This document shows positions 1 through 9,928 of a stretch of DNA of 64,000 bases, piece after piece. Numbering within the stretch: the stretch's first letter is position 1; every line of letters starts with the position of its first letter. The DNA comes from Symbiodinium sp. CCMP2592 (taxonomy: Eukaryota > Sar > Dinophyceae > Suessiales > Symbiodiniaceae), in NCBI GenBank assembly GCA_905221615.1, contig CAJNDT010001291.1:186001-250000 (forward strand), given 5' to 3'. The position numbers and the translations under genes were made by a program. The notes beneath the pieces were generated by a model that worked only from the letters and a program-made list of their open reading frames with translations, was not told where the DNA came from and made no database searches.

Positions 1-1554
1 CGTACATAGTGATGTGACAATGCGACGAGCACATAAAGACAAAGACAAACGCATAAATATGTACATCACTGTATACCGACACGACTGAACATCTGTATAC
101 ATAGGCAGATGATAGTTAAATAAGATAAACTATAGCCTCCTTAGGAATTAGTTTCTTATTTTTGTTCATATAAAACCCAACAGGTTGTATTAAAGATACT
201 ATTTCTATTATGGTTCTAAGGAGGGTATACTAAACTTAAATTGCAAGATAAACCCATAATCCTAAAACCTTATCCGCTAAACCCTAAACCCCTGAACCTC
301 CCTTTAAGGAACCCTAAAGCCCTATATCCTCCTGGACCCCTTTAAGGAACCCTAGAGCCCTTTCCCCTTATTTCTAAATTAAGGGGTATTGGGGGTTCTG
401 GGTACTCAAAGCATGGGGACGCCTACCCTATAATGGGCTATATAATGGGTATATAGTAGCTATATTAAGGGTATATGCCTAGGGGTCCTTATTAAGGGTC
501 CCTCCTTTTCCCCTTTGATATAACATGAAAAGGAAGCACAAAGACCTTGACCCCATAAGCCCTACAGCACTCGCCTTAATTCAAGCTAAGACTCCACAGC
601 CCTATGGGTCCCTCCCTTTACCCTTGGACTAAAGCAGAAAGGGACTCGGGGTTGCTCCCCGGCCATGGCCGAAGCCCAGAGCCTTCAGCGCCCTCTTCAT
701 CTGAACACGTGGGGCTCTAGGGGTTCAGAAGAAAAGGGTTTAGGGGTGTTAGGGTTTAGGGGTTTGGGGTTTGGGGTTCAGGGTGTAGGGTTCAGGGTGT
801 AGGGGTGGGGTTTAGGGTTAAGTTCAGGGGTTAAGGGGTTCAGAAGAAAAAGGTTTAGGGTTTAGGGGTTTGGGGGCTCAGAAGAAAAGGGTTTAGGATG
901 GTTTAAGGGGTCAGGGATGAGGGCCTAGGGTGTGCTTTCCGGGGTTGTGTATCAAGGGTTGATATGGTTTAGGGGTATGGGAGACACGAGACACAAGACT
1001 TACTCGCGAAGCCTAAGGAATAGTGTTCTTGCGATAAAGGGTTCAGGGTTTCGGGTCGTTTACACTTTTCTAAACGGTTTAGGAGGTTTAGGTGTTGTTT
1101 AGGGGGTTTAGGGGTTTAGGGCTTAGGGGCTTCGGGTTTAGGGGCTTAGGATTTAGGGTACACGGGCTTATACTGAGGTGCCGGGGGCTCCGGTCTCTCC
1201 AAGCTGGAGAACTTCGGCCCGTAAAGAATGTCTGCAGCGCCGTTACGTCTGCGAGCCTTTAAGGTTTAGGTTTTAGGGTTTAGGGTTTAGATGTCAGGGT
1301 TTAGGTCTCAGGGTTCAGGGTTTACGTAGGGTTTGAGCCCTAAAACCTGTACTTAACCAGTAACAGCCCGTCAACCTCAGCCCTGAGCCCCTAAAGCTTT
1401 AAACACCTTAAAAGCCCTGAACATCCCTGTGCCTTTAAAGTGCCAAAACCGTTACATCCATGCTTCAGTTCCGAACGAAGCTGTCTTCATGTTTGTTACA
1501 GTTCGAAACCCAACGGGCTAATTATTCAACACAATATGTGTATATGTGTATATT

Positions 1555-1586
1555 TGTATATATATATATATATATATATATATACG

Positions 1587-1622
<36 letters not shown>

Positions 1623-1645
1623 TGGGTATATATACATATATACAG
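1555..1645. repeat. (AT)n microsatellite
   Basis: Nearly pure TA dinucleotides, interrupted by a few G and C bases. Similar TA and TATG tracts are at 7365-7402, 7675-7830 and 41010-41110. Confidence 0.9.
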
Positions 1646-2378
1646 GTTATAGGTCCCAGTTCTGGGTCTTAATTTTCAGGTTTCAAGACTGGACATGAGA
1701 ACTTGACAAATAAGTCCGGAGTTATAAGGCCGTACAGGCGACAAGAAAGTATGTCCTAATTCCTTCCACAGCTTCCAAGTTTCGGGGGGCGCTTTGCAGA
1801 GTCGTCGAAGGATCTCATGTCTGCAGCGCGAGGAGAGAGACAAAAGTGGCATCTGACTTATGTTAATTTTAATGGTTGAGGGTTTAGGGTTCAGGAATGG
1901 CGGCGAAATCTCCTTGTATTATTGTCCAATATGGCTGACACTTCTCTACACCACACACAGCTCCGGGGTATGTTTATCCAGTTTCTTGTGGGTTTGGATT
2001 GGCTTCTTTGATAGGGGCCTGTTCCTCCGCATGAAGTGGACGCCTGACAGTCGGAGCATCAGCATCCTCCTACCCTGAAGGTAGACTAGAGGGGATCCCA
2101 GCACTAAGCCCAAAACCCTAAACTCCAAGAAGGGTGTGATTGGAAGATCTGGGTAAAACCCTAAAAGCCCCTGAACCCGAAACCCTAAAACCTTAAAAAC
2201 CCAAAACATCCCAAAGCTCTAATGTAGGGTTCCCTAAACCCTAAACCTAAACCCTAAAAACCCCTAAACCACATAAACCCTAAACCCAAAACCCTAAACC
2301 CATAGGGTTCGCTGCCAGCCCCAAACCCCTCATTGACCTCACGGCTCCCCAAAGGGAGAAGTAGACAGGTTATATCAT

Positions 2379-2481
2379 ACTGTTGATGGACAAAATCCTG
2401 CATGACCTTAAGGACCCTAAACCATGGGAACTATGGTATATTCCTAATAACGGGTAATGCAGGATTTTGTCCATCAGCAGT
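2379..2481. mobile_element. TIR element, family C (copy 1)
   Basis: An inverted repeat of about 100 bp. It begins actgttgatgga, has aatcctgca inside the left arm, and ends with the reverse complement (tgcaggatt, then tccatcagcagt). No coding sequence. Other copies are at 39361-39467, 44731-44835 and 56210-56306; each shares the terminal gatgat..tcctgcat arm. Non-autonomous MITE-like DNA transposon inferred. Confidence 0.75.
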
Positions 2482-2484
2482 AGG

Positions 2485-2630
2485 GACCCTTAGGGGGTGG
2501 GTGGGGGAGGGTTTAGGGTTGAGGGTTTAGGGTTGGGGGACCCTAAACCCTAAACCCTTTAATAAGGCTGGTTTAAGGAAGTATGGTCCCCTAGCCTCCT
2601 CCCCCTTAGCCGTCTAAGGGTCCCTATGAT
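2485..2630. mobile_element. TIR element, family Q (copy 1)
   Basis: Palindrome with arms tagggacccttagggggt and the matching reverse complement near 2607-2626. A telomere-like tract lies in the middle. It resembles 3962-4105 in arm sequence and internal order. Confidence 0.6.
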
Positions 2631-3001
2631 TATACATTCTAACCCCTGGACCCTAAAGCGTGGATATGGTTGTGCATTTCTATTTATAGCTGCCTTAGGG
2701 CTTTCAGCATCAAGACCTAAGCCCAAGAAGATACCTAAACCATACGTTTTTAAACCGTACACCCCAACATCCCTAGCTGGCAGGATGTGTGTTGTTCTTG
2801 GCTCCGTCCCGGACCCTGTAATGGTGGGGGTCTTAAAGATCTCAGCGGATTCTTATAGGGTCTTGTAAGGCTGCATGGCGTTGCAGGACCTAGGCCGCTG
2901 AGTGATAGACCGCCTCCATCAACAAGGGATCTGGGGAGTATTGCCCCAACTAAACTCTGATGAAGCCCCCGGTCTGCAACTCTGTTAAGACTTTCAAAAA
3001 C

Positions 3002-3109
3002 CCAAAGGCTCCATGTACCCATATAGTAGGTACTTAGGCCTTAAGGGGGTCCCTGTATAGGTACTTTAAGGCCTAAGTACCTACTATATGGGTACGTGGA
3101 GCCTTTGGG
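3002..3109. mobile_element. TIR element, family D (copy 1)
   Basis: Long inverted repeat with arms around ccatatagtaggtactta. The two arms are nearly perfect complements, so a single strand could fold into one long hairpin. Related copies are at 10197-10299 and 57076-57178, with a half copy near 40370-40400. Confidence 0.75.
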
Positions 3110-3961
3110 AGACCCTCCAGAAGCTGCAAAAGATCGTTTTGACTCAGATAGACCTCAGCGCAAGGCTTCACCCCTCAACAGAAGAGGCTGAGTCCGGCCA
3201 GGTTCCTGCTCCAGCTGGAACATGTGTCCGTTTAGGGTTTAGGGCTCAGGGTTTAGGGCTTAAGGTTTAGGGCTTGGGTTCGAAGTACTGTAACTTGGAG
3301 GTATTATCACCTTAAACCAAACCAAACGTCTCTGAAACTCTTCAGATTTGTTTACCGCACGTTTCCAAACTGTGCTCCTGAACCTTGAAACCTAACCCAG
3401 GACACTGTTGTAGCCCTACTCATGTCTACCCATTGGCTAGTAAAGAGTCAAGATGCTGACCTACGAAAGCAGTTGGCATGGCCCAGGCGCGTCGGCTGTG
3501 AGGTTGGTTTAGGGCAGTTCAGGGTTTCAATACCTTGCCGCATGGTTTACATGCATGTTACAAAGTTGTTTGAGCATCCAATATGGGTTCACAGGCGTCC
3601 TTATTGGGGTTGTAGTCGTTTTTGTGTCATGCTCGGGTGCATTGCTCTAGAATGTTAAGAACATTCTGCGTCTTCAGGGTCGAATTAATGTAGTCACCTG
3701 ATTAGCGAACACGCCCAAACTAAAAGGGAATACAGCCAGCATCCTAAAGCTGAGGTCCGTAAACCCTAAACCCTAAAAACCAGGGGTCTGCATTAACATA
3801 GTGGCCTTAAGAATGTCCTACACATACTATTTTGCCGGTTTCCTTATAGTATATACCCCAAAACCCTAGTCTAATTATTCAAGCTCTGTACCGTTGTAAC
3901 CATAGTAACCCTCACAACATCCCGCACAGGCCCCCCCTTACAGGGAACCCTTCTTCCTTGA

Positions 3962-4105
3962 TACCATCATAGGGATCCTTAGGGGTGTAGGGGGAGGGGG
4001 GGGGGTAGGGGGCCTTAAGGCCCATAATAAGGACTAATAAGGCCTATTTAAGGAAATATAGTCCCCTACACCCCTCCCCCCTACACCCCTAAGGATCCCT
4101 ATGAT
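3962..4105. mobile_element. TIR element, family Q (copy 2)
   Basis: The left arm reads tcatagggatccttagggg and the right arm is its reverse complement at the far end. The core is G-rich then C-rich, with a run of consecutive G residues. Same family as 2485-2630. Confidence 0.7.
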
Positions 4106-4299
4106 ACCAGGGCTCAGGCTTGAGAGCTTCTGGAAATCACCGCAGTCCCAAGGCTCTGGGCCCTAAAACCCTAGTGGCCTTCATGGGAGTTGCCGAAAAT
4201 TAGGGGTACCTTTCGGTTCCTTTAAAGGGATCCTTTGAGGGTTCCTATAAGGGATCTGTAGGGTTTAGGGTTTCAGGGAGTTTCCGAAAATCTGTTTGG

Positions 4300-4392
4300 T
4301 GCTCAGTAGGGAATGGGGGAATGGATACCCATAGTAGCCCCTGTATAATCACCAATAGTAGTCTCCATAGTCCATTCCCCCACTCCCTGCTA
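4300..4392. mobile_element. Palindromic TIR element (family R)
   Basis: Arms are gcagggagtgggggaat-like and its complement, around a 50-bp AT-richer centre. Only this copy was noticed in the window. Confidence 0.5.
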
Positions 4393-5126
4393 AGAAGCAG
4401 ACAGTCACGCCCAAGCCTAACCCTAAACCCTAAACCCTAAACCCTAAACCCTAAACCCTAAGGACGTGGAAAGCTTAAGCCTGAAGATTTCGAATCCGAA
4501 ACCCCTCAGTCCCTAACCCTAAACGCCTAAACCCTAAACCCTTGAACCCTACATACTTCAAGCCCTAGCCTCTAAAGCCTAAACCACCGAATACCATTGA
4601 TTGTAGCTCCCAATTACCTCTGCGTGAAGAATGTGACGCCACTTCAAGGGATACTTGGGGGGGGGGGGGGTCCTGGGTGGGGTTTAGGATCAGGGTCGAG
4701 GATGTCGATTGCAGAGTTCAGGGCTCTTGATTTGGCAGTTCTTGTGGTGGCTGTCTTCCCTACAAATAGAGTTGTTTTTGGGTTTCGTTTTCCGTGCTTC
4801 AGTCCGTGCTGAGTCGGGCGGTGATCTCTCTGTGTGTCATTTGGGTGTTCTAAAGCTCTTAAGGGCTGAAAGGACCTGTTATGACGGGACCTATAATCGG
4901 TACTCGGGTTTAATGGTTTAGGGTTGAGGGGTTATGGGTTTAAGTTGATTGAAACATCATCTTACTAGTATTGGGAGCTGGCCCTAAACCCCAAACCCTT
5001 TTGGTATCCCAGGTTTCTGTGGATTTGCGTTCGATGACAGCACGTATCTCCAGCCGAACCTTTGCAGTCTCTTGAGCAATTCAAAGTTTGTCAAATTCTG
5101 GTCCGTGTGAAAACCCGAGCGGCTTC

Positions 5127-6632
5127 ATGTCGATCTCGGTCGAGGTGCACCTGCTAAGTGGGAAGGCGGTATCCTTGGAAGCAGAAGCAAATGAGACTGT
5201 GCAGGAAGTGAGCCAACGTGCCCAAGACGCCTTGGGAGTTGGCAAAGGCAGGCTTCTGACTTCCTCCGGGGAGGCATTGGATGGCGCTGCAACCGTGGAA
5301 AGGGCCAGTCTGAAAGACCGTGATGTGCTGACCCTGCAAGTAGGGCAGACCGAAGTTGCAGTTTCCAGGAAGCGTAATGTAACTAGTATACTTAGTGAAG
5401 ATGAGGCTGCTTGTGCTGTAGTCCTGGGAGATGGTTGTGTGGCGACCTGGGGCATCGCTCATGTTGGTGGTGACAGCCATGTGGTGCAGGATCTGTTGCA
5501 GAATGTTCTGCACATCCAGGCTTCTCGTGTAGCCTTCGCCGCCATCCGGGCTGACGGATCGGTGGTGGCCTGGGGCAGTCCTGAGCATGGCGGTGACAGC
5601 AGTGCAGTACATGAACAGCTGCAACACGTGAAGCACATCCAAGCTTCTGATGGAGCCTTTGCTGCGATCCGGGATGATGCATCGGTGGTGACCTGGGGCG
5701 ATGCCATTTTCGGTGGCGACAGCTTCGACGTACAGGACCAGCTGCATAATGTGCAGTGCATCCAAGCTTCGTCTGCAGCCTTTGCTGCCATCCGGGGTGA
5801 TGGGTCAGTGGTGACGTGGGGTCATTCTCTTCTCGGTGGTGACAGCAGTGCCGTGCGGAATCGGTTGCAGAACGTTCGTCACATCCAAGCTTCTGCTGCA
5901 GCTTTTGCTGGGATCCGTGCTGATGGATCGGTGGTGACATGGGGCAGTGCGGATTCTGGTGGTGACAGCAGTGCCGTGCACGAACAGCTGGAAAATGTCA
6001 AACACATCCAAGCTTCTGATGAAGCCTTTGCTGCGGTCACGACTGATGGATCGGTGGTGACCTGGGGAGATGTTGATTTTGGTGGCGACAGCAGTGCCGT
6101 GCACGACCAGCTACACAACGTGCAGTGCATCCAAGCTACGGCTGGAGCCTTTGCTGCGATCCGAGATGATGGATCTGTGGTGACGTGGGGAGATCCTGCT
6201 TTTGGTGGCGACTGCAGTGCGGCGCAGGATCGTCTACAACACGTGCAGCGTATCCAAGCTTCTTCTGCAGCTTTTGCTGCGATCCTGGCTGATGGATCGG
6301 TGGTGACCTGGGGCAACGCTGGGTCTGGTGGCGAGACTTGTGCCATGCGGGATAAGCTGCAAAATGTTCTGCACATCCAAGCTTCGTTTGAAACCTTTGC
6401 TGCCATACTGACTGATGGATCGGTGGTAACTTGGGGCAATACTACGAAAGGCGGCAACAGTTCGGCAGCGCAGTCTCAGCTGCAACATGTGCAGCACATC
6501 CAAGCTTCCGCCGGAGCCTTTGCTGCCATCCTGGCTGATGGATCGGTGGCGACTTGGGGCAGTGTCTATTTTGGGGGTGACAGCAGCACAGCACAACACC
6601 TGCTGAATAACTGCAAGGCATGCCACGCGTAG
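5127..6632 (+). CDS. Ubiquitin-like domain plus RCC1-like repeat protein
   Basis: A 501-residue intronless frame. ATG 5127 is the first true ATG; the frame opens just after an in-frame TGA at 5073. Residues about 1-75 look like a ubiquitin-like beta-grasp domain (start MSISVEVHLLSGK, end DVLTLQVG). The rest is ten tandem repeats of 41 residues (123 bp), each with the core DGSVVTWG, a GGDSS-like turn and HIQAS. This resembles an RCC1/HERC-type beta-propeller, but with shorter blades than the ~50-60 residues usual for RCC1. Known family role: protein interaction or guanine-exchange scaffold; a specific function cannot be assigned. No signal peptide or membrane segment. AG at 5066-5067 could be a spliced-leader acceptor. 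A TIR element begins 19 bp after the stop. Its lack of introns contrasts with the neighbouring reductase gene, which fits a retrocopy or a recently expanded family. Confidence 0.85.
   Translation: MSISVEVHLLSGKAVSLEAEANETVQEVSQRAQDALGVGKGRLLTSSGEALDGAATVERASLKDRDVLTLQVGQTEVAVSRKRNVTSILSEDEAACAVVLGDGCVATWGIAHVGGDSHVVQDLLQNVLHIQASRVAFAAIRADGSVVAWGSPEHGGDSSAVHEQLQHVKHIQASDGAFAAIRDDASVVTWGDAIFGGDSFDVQDQLHNVQCIQASSAAFAAIRGDGSVVTWGHSLLGGDSSAVRNRLQNVRHIQASAAAFAGIRADGSVVTWGSADSGGDSSAVHEQLENVKHIQASDEAFAAVTTDGSVVTWGDVDFGGDSSAVHDQLHNVQCIQATAGAFAAIRDDGSVVTWGDPAFGGDCSAAQDRLQHVQRIQASSAAFAAILADGSVVTWGNAGSGGETCAMRDKLQNVLHIQASFETFAAILTDGSVVTWGNTTKGGNSSAAQSQLQHVQHIQASAGAFAAILADGSVATWGSVYFGGDSSTAQHLLNNCKACHA
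5440..6600 (+). repeat. Ten 123-bp coding repeats
   Basis: In-frame tandem repeats inside the RCC1-like gene. The steps catccaagcttc and gatggatcggtggtgac recur every 123 bp. Copies are similar at DNA level, including a shared AAGCTT, which suggests recent duplication or gene conversion. Confidence 0.85.
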
Positions 6633-6651
6633 TAGAAATCTCAACGAGGTA

Positions 6652-6809
6652 CCCAGAGAGCCCAATACCCCTTAATTAAGGAATACAGCTTAAATCATAA
6701 CATGAAGCCTGAAATTATTTAGGCCATATTCCCTAATTAATTATTATAGTAGGATCCCTTATATGATTTAAGGAATATTCCTTAATTAAGGGATACTGGA
6801 GTCTCTGGG
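6652..6809. mobile_element. TIR element, family A (copy 1)
   Basis: Termini are CCCAGAGAG and its complement CTCTGGG. The inner arms contain CCCTTAATTAAGGAATA in both orientations. Flanking bases are ggTA and TAcc, which fits a 2-bp TA duplication. It lies just downstream of the RCC1-like stop codon. Best represented family here: ten copies or partial copies. Confidence 0.85.
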
Positions 6810-7219
6810 TACCGGCCGGCTCCGCTCTGGAGTAGCTTGTACATCGTATCCCTGAGGGTCTGTGATAGCCATCTTGTGATCATTGGGGCAAAAACATATT
6901 CGGAGTTTAGAGTGCTAGGATATTGCGTAGTAGAGCTAGAGAGGGCCTTGAGGAATATGGTCTAGTGTAAGATCTATAATATTCCTCGGTTCAAGATTCA
7001 TCGATACTTTTGGGGGTCAAATTTTGGGGGACTCTAAATACCTTGGGGCTCAATATTTCCGGGCTTAGGTGCTTGAGGCCGTGGCTTTCGTTTGAGGCTT
7101 AGCTTTGGACATTCATCTTTTGGACAAAGGTTTCTTTGCTGGTTCTAGAGCCCTGGAGTGTTCTCTATAAAAGTGTTTGAGGGGGCCCTCTTGGGGTTCT
7201 GGGGCTGGGGATTTAAGGT

Positions 7220-7330
7220 ATGGCTTTCTCGAAGTCCATGGTACTGAATGCTTCAGTCACGCCGCAACAAGTGCTGGACATGCTCGGGTTGTTTGCACTT
7301 TCTGGATTTGTCTGTCCGTGTGCGAAATAA
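7220..7330 (+). CDS. Possible 36-residue small ORF or terminal exon
   Basis: An ATG three bases after an AG|G acceptor-like site opens a 36-codon frame ending in TAA. Its composition is protein-like (it includes VTPQQVLDMLGLFALSG) and unlike the neighbouring simple repeats. No family is recognised. It may be the last exon of an unidentified gene or a chance frame. Confidence 0.25.
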   Translation: MAFSKSMVLNASVTPQQVLDMLGLFALSGFVCPCAK

Positions 7331-7364
7331 AGCAGTTGAAGCGTCTATACAACTACGAGTAAAA

Positions 7365-7665
7365 GTGCGTATGTATGTATGTATGTATGTATGTATGTAT
7401 GTAGTACGTATGTCTGTGTGTGCGTGTATGTATGTAGTTGTAGATATGTAAATGTGCAGGTGTGTGGATTTGTGCATGTGTGCATGTGTACATGTGTGCC
7501 TGTGTGCGTATGTGTAAGTGCATGCGTACATGTATGTGCATGGGCATGTGCATGTGAATGTTTCTTTGTTTTCATGAATGTATGCCTGCATGTCTCCATT
7601 TATGAACGTGTATGTGTGTATGCATCCATTCATCTATGTGTGTGTATATGCATGTTCAGGTGTGT

Positions 7666-7698
<33 letters not shown>

Positions 7699-7767
7699 GT
7701 ATGTAATATATATATATATATATGTATATATGTGTGTGTGTATGTAAATAGATGCACATATGCTCAT

Positions 7768-7799
<32 letters not shown>

Positions 7800-7830
7800 A
7801 TGTATATGTATATATAAGAACAGAGTTTGG
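7365..7830. repeat. TATG/TG/TA microsatellite block
   Basis: Consecutive (TATG)n, mixed TG-rich and (AT)n tracts. All frames across it encode Tyr/Ile/Val/Cys or His/Thr simple repeats and are not genes. Confidence 0.9.
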
Positions 7831-7964
7831 GGTTCCTAGGTAGGATTTAGGTTCTTTTGCGAGGTTTGCTTCCTGGGGGTCTACGTTATCGTACAACTTT
7901 GGGACGGGCTCCAGGCCTTTGGACTTGTTGGGAAGATCGTACTTTGCTCGGCTGGTGTTGCAGT

Positions 7965-8074
7965 ACCCAAAGGGTCCATAGTACCTTTATGGTAGAATGT
8001 AGGGTTCCTGTATTAGGAATTACTATGCAGATTTGGGGAAGTATCCCCCATAACAGTACTTTGGACCTTTTGGT
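7965..8074. mobile_element. TIR element, family E (copy 1)
   Basis: Arms are acccaaagggtccatagta and its complement near 8055-8074. A diverged copy at 57541-57633 shares the internal gattggggaagtat-type core. Confidence 0.65.
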
Positions 8075-8100
8075 GTAGCCATCTGGCTTCCCTAGTCCAG

Positions 8101-8242
8101 GCTTAGTACTCGCGGACACGAGCTGCAACGCATCCGACAGAGCGGGCCCTAGGTGGTAGGGTACGAGCTAAAAGAAGCGATCCGAAGAGATTACCCTATG
8201 GTCCTGCAGCCCATATCAAAAAGCCGCACGTTGCCGTCCTGA
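8101..8242 (+). pseudogene. Exon-like coding segment, unidentified
   Basis: It follows an AG|G acceptor (AG at 8099-8100). The frame reads STRGHELQRIRQSGP, then TAG at 8150-8152, then VVGYELKEAIRRDYPM in the same frame. Both halves look like real protein, so this may be one exon broken by a stop, or two pieces. A GC donor candidate at 8223 would join it in phase to 8376. Family not recognised. Confidence 0.3.
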
Positions 8243-8375
8243 TTTTGAACCTCTCTTGCACACACATCGTCGTAACATAGTTCCATAGTCGTGCTGGTTA
8301 TGTATATATGGATGGACGTATGCTGTATACATGTATGCATGCAAGACACATGACACATGCAGCCACTAAGGTCAG

Positions 8376-8506
8376 GCACGGCTGATTGCCAAAAACATCC
8401 AGTAGGAACTCATCGGAGACTTTCAGACGCCATGTCCGGCATTCTGCATGGCACGAACATGCCGAAGCGCGTGGACACACGGCCGCACATCGGACTACCC
8501 AAGTAG
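8376..8506 (+). CDS. Possible terminal exon of an unidentified + strand gene
   Basis: It starts after gtcAG|G and stays open for 42 codons to TAG 8504 (it includes SDAMSGILHGTNMPK). It is in phase with a GC donor at 8223. No homologue recognised; the reverse strand also has an open frame, so the call is tentative. Confidence 0.3.
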
Positions 8507-8607
8507 CAGATAATGACTTGGAAGAAATCGGCGACGTAGAAATGAACGTAACGCTAATCCCAATCCTCTCAGTCCTAAGCCCAAAGCCCCGGCCCACCCC
8601 CACACTA

Positions 8608-8720
8608 CTTAAAGGATCATGGGACTTAGTAACTGGGGTTATAAGCAAGGTCACTGTATTTATAAACCCCAATTAGGGTACTTATAACCTTAAATACGAA
8701 GTCTTATGATCCTCCAAGTA
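8608..8720. mobile_element. TIR element, family F (copy 1)
   Basis: Arms are ggatcatgggacttagtaa and tatgatcctccaagta-like complement, with ggttataagcaag in the left arm. Copies are at 10468-10572, 13425-13544, 34494-34578 and 63474-63576. Lone right arms are near 31485-31510 and 33735-33779. Confidence 0.75.
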
Positions 8721-8989
8721 CGACGCATGTCTCCGAACCCCACCCCCGAGACCCAAAGCTAAGGCCAAAGACCCGAACACCCTGAATTCTATTACTCCTA
8801 TATAACTCTGGCACCCTACACCGGAAACACTGAACTTAAACCCTAAACCCTAAAGCCTGGACATACTCGGCACATCTCGGCACATCCTGGGCATCCTGCC
8901 AAAGGTCTAGGGCCTAGGGCTTCTCGTTCCGGAACCCTGGCTTTGCCCTCCTGGGTTCGTGACTCCGATCTGCAGACGCGGACCATCCT

Positions 8990-9096
8990 CAGAGACTCCA
9001 ATATCCCTTAATTAAGGAATAGTCCTTAAATCACACAAGGGAGCCTACTATAATTTAAGGTGTATTCCTTAATTAAGGGATATTGGAGTCTCTGGG
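8990..9096. mobile_element. TIR element, family A (copy 2)
   Basis: AGAGACTCCAATATCCCTTA arm and its reverse complement ending CTCTGGG. Same family as 6652-6809. Confidence 0.85.
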
Positions 9097-9569
9097 TCGT
9101 CACGAAGCAACAACACTGCTTCTTGCCGCCGGCCGTGCCATGCAAGAACCCATTTAATGTGGGCGAACTTGCACGTTGAGGAGACCCCGTACGCCTCATA
9201 TGCCGCATCTCTTGGATTGCTGGAGCCACTCAGCACAAGCATTGGTGGAGAGCCTGTGCCTTAGCGCAATACACAAAAGCGTTAACTCAGGTTGAGGATT
9301 TATCAGGCCATGTTTGAAGTTGCAATCGCTAAAGGCTAAAGTATAGCCTAGAGCATGAACGCAACCCCTAATTGTTAAAACGTAGCAGGAACAGCCCGGA
9401 GCTTAGGACAAGCTCTTTTTTAGGTTTGAGCCATTGAGAATGGTCTTCAATTCGTTGCTGCAGTATCCAAACGAAGCTTCGTGGTGTACAGCCTCGGTGG
9501 TGGCATACTAGCACACACAACCATGACAGTGACGGCCACAATCGTCTGAATGAATCTGTTGTTCTTAAG

Positions 9570-9660
9570 CCCTAAACCCTAAACCCTAAACCCCTAAACC
9601 CTTAACCCTAAACCCTAAACCCCTAAACCCTAAACCCTAAACCCTAAACTAAGCCCTAAA
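9570..9660. repeat. Interstitial CCCTAAA tract
   Basis: About ten near-perfect 7-8-bp units, with the opposite orientation (TTTAGGG) at 9720-9757. Head-to-head telomere-type repeats lie about 60 bp apart, just upstream of the reductase gene start. Confidence 0.85.
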
Positions 9661-9780
9661 GCCTGAACCCCGGACCCAGAACTCGAATGCCTTGGTTGGA
9701 AGCCTCAAGCCTCCTCCAGCGGTTTAGGGTTTAGGGTTTGGGGTTTAGGGTTTAGGGTAGTCGACAGGCAACACCGCACA

Positions 9781-9835
9781 TCCTGCATTCCTACCTCTTC
9801 TCTGAACCCGATAAACCCTAAATTGCGAACCGCAG
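9781..9835 (+). promoter_or_regulatory. Candidate spliced-leader acceptor of the reductase gene
   Basis: A pyrimidine-rich run at about 9781-9803 is followed by AG at 9834-9835, ten bases before the candidate ATG 9844. An in-frame TAG at 9841 closes the frame upstream. In dinoflagellates mature mRNAs receive a trans-spliced 22-nt leader at such sites; use here is inferred. Confidence 0.4.
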
Positions 9836-9843
9836 GGCTATAG

Positions 9844-9928
9844 ATGTGTGCAAGGGAAGGGAAGACAACAACGCCAAAGGTGATCGTTGGCCATGGGCCC
9901 GTGGGTCACATTCTGCTTGAGATCTTTG
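9844..9928 (+). CDS. nirB-like: Reductase module 1, exon 1 (FAD-binding motif)
   Basis: The ATG opens MCAREGKTTTPK, then VIVGHGPVGHILLE, the N-terminal GxGxxG dinucleotide-binding loop of NirB. It ends phase 1 at a GC donor (9929). An AG|G at 9853-9855 leaves open that this is an internal exon. Confidence 0.85.

Larger units (their letters stand above)
1..5040. repeat. Repeat-rich intergenic DNA with telomere-like tracts
   Basis: No gene is recognised here. The stretch is dominated by degenerate TTTAGGG/CCCTAAA units (about 720-900, 1080-1330, 2220-2300, 4410-4470), an AT microsatellite (1555-1640), and palindromic TIR elements at about 2379-2481, 2485-2630, 3002-3109, 3962-4105 and 4300-4392. 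Small exon-like open stretches occur near 1175-1260 and 3105-3235 but could not be tied to any family. Short frames across the AT repeat are artefacts of simple sequence. Confidence 0.7.

Noticed and set aside
5154-6665. Several antisense frames over the RCC1-like gene (up to 203 codons)
   Set aside because: They mirror the 123-bp repeat on the opposite strand and have no family resemblance; the + strand frame explains the region.
7253-7751. His/Thr/Tyr-rich frames near 7.3-7.75 kb
   Set aside because: Microsatellite translations.
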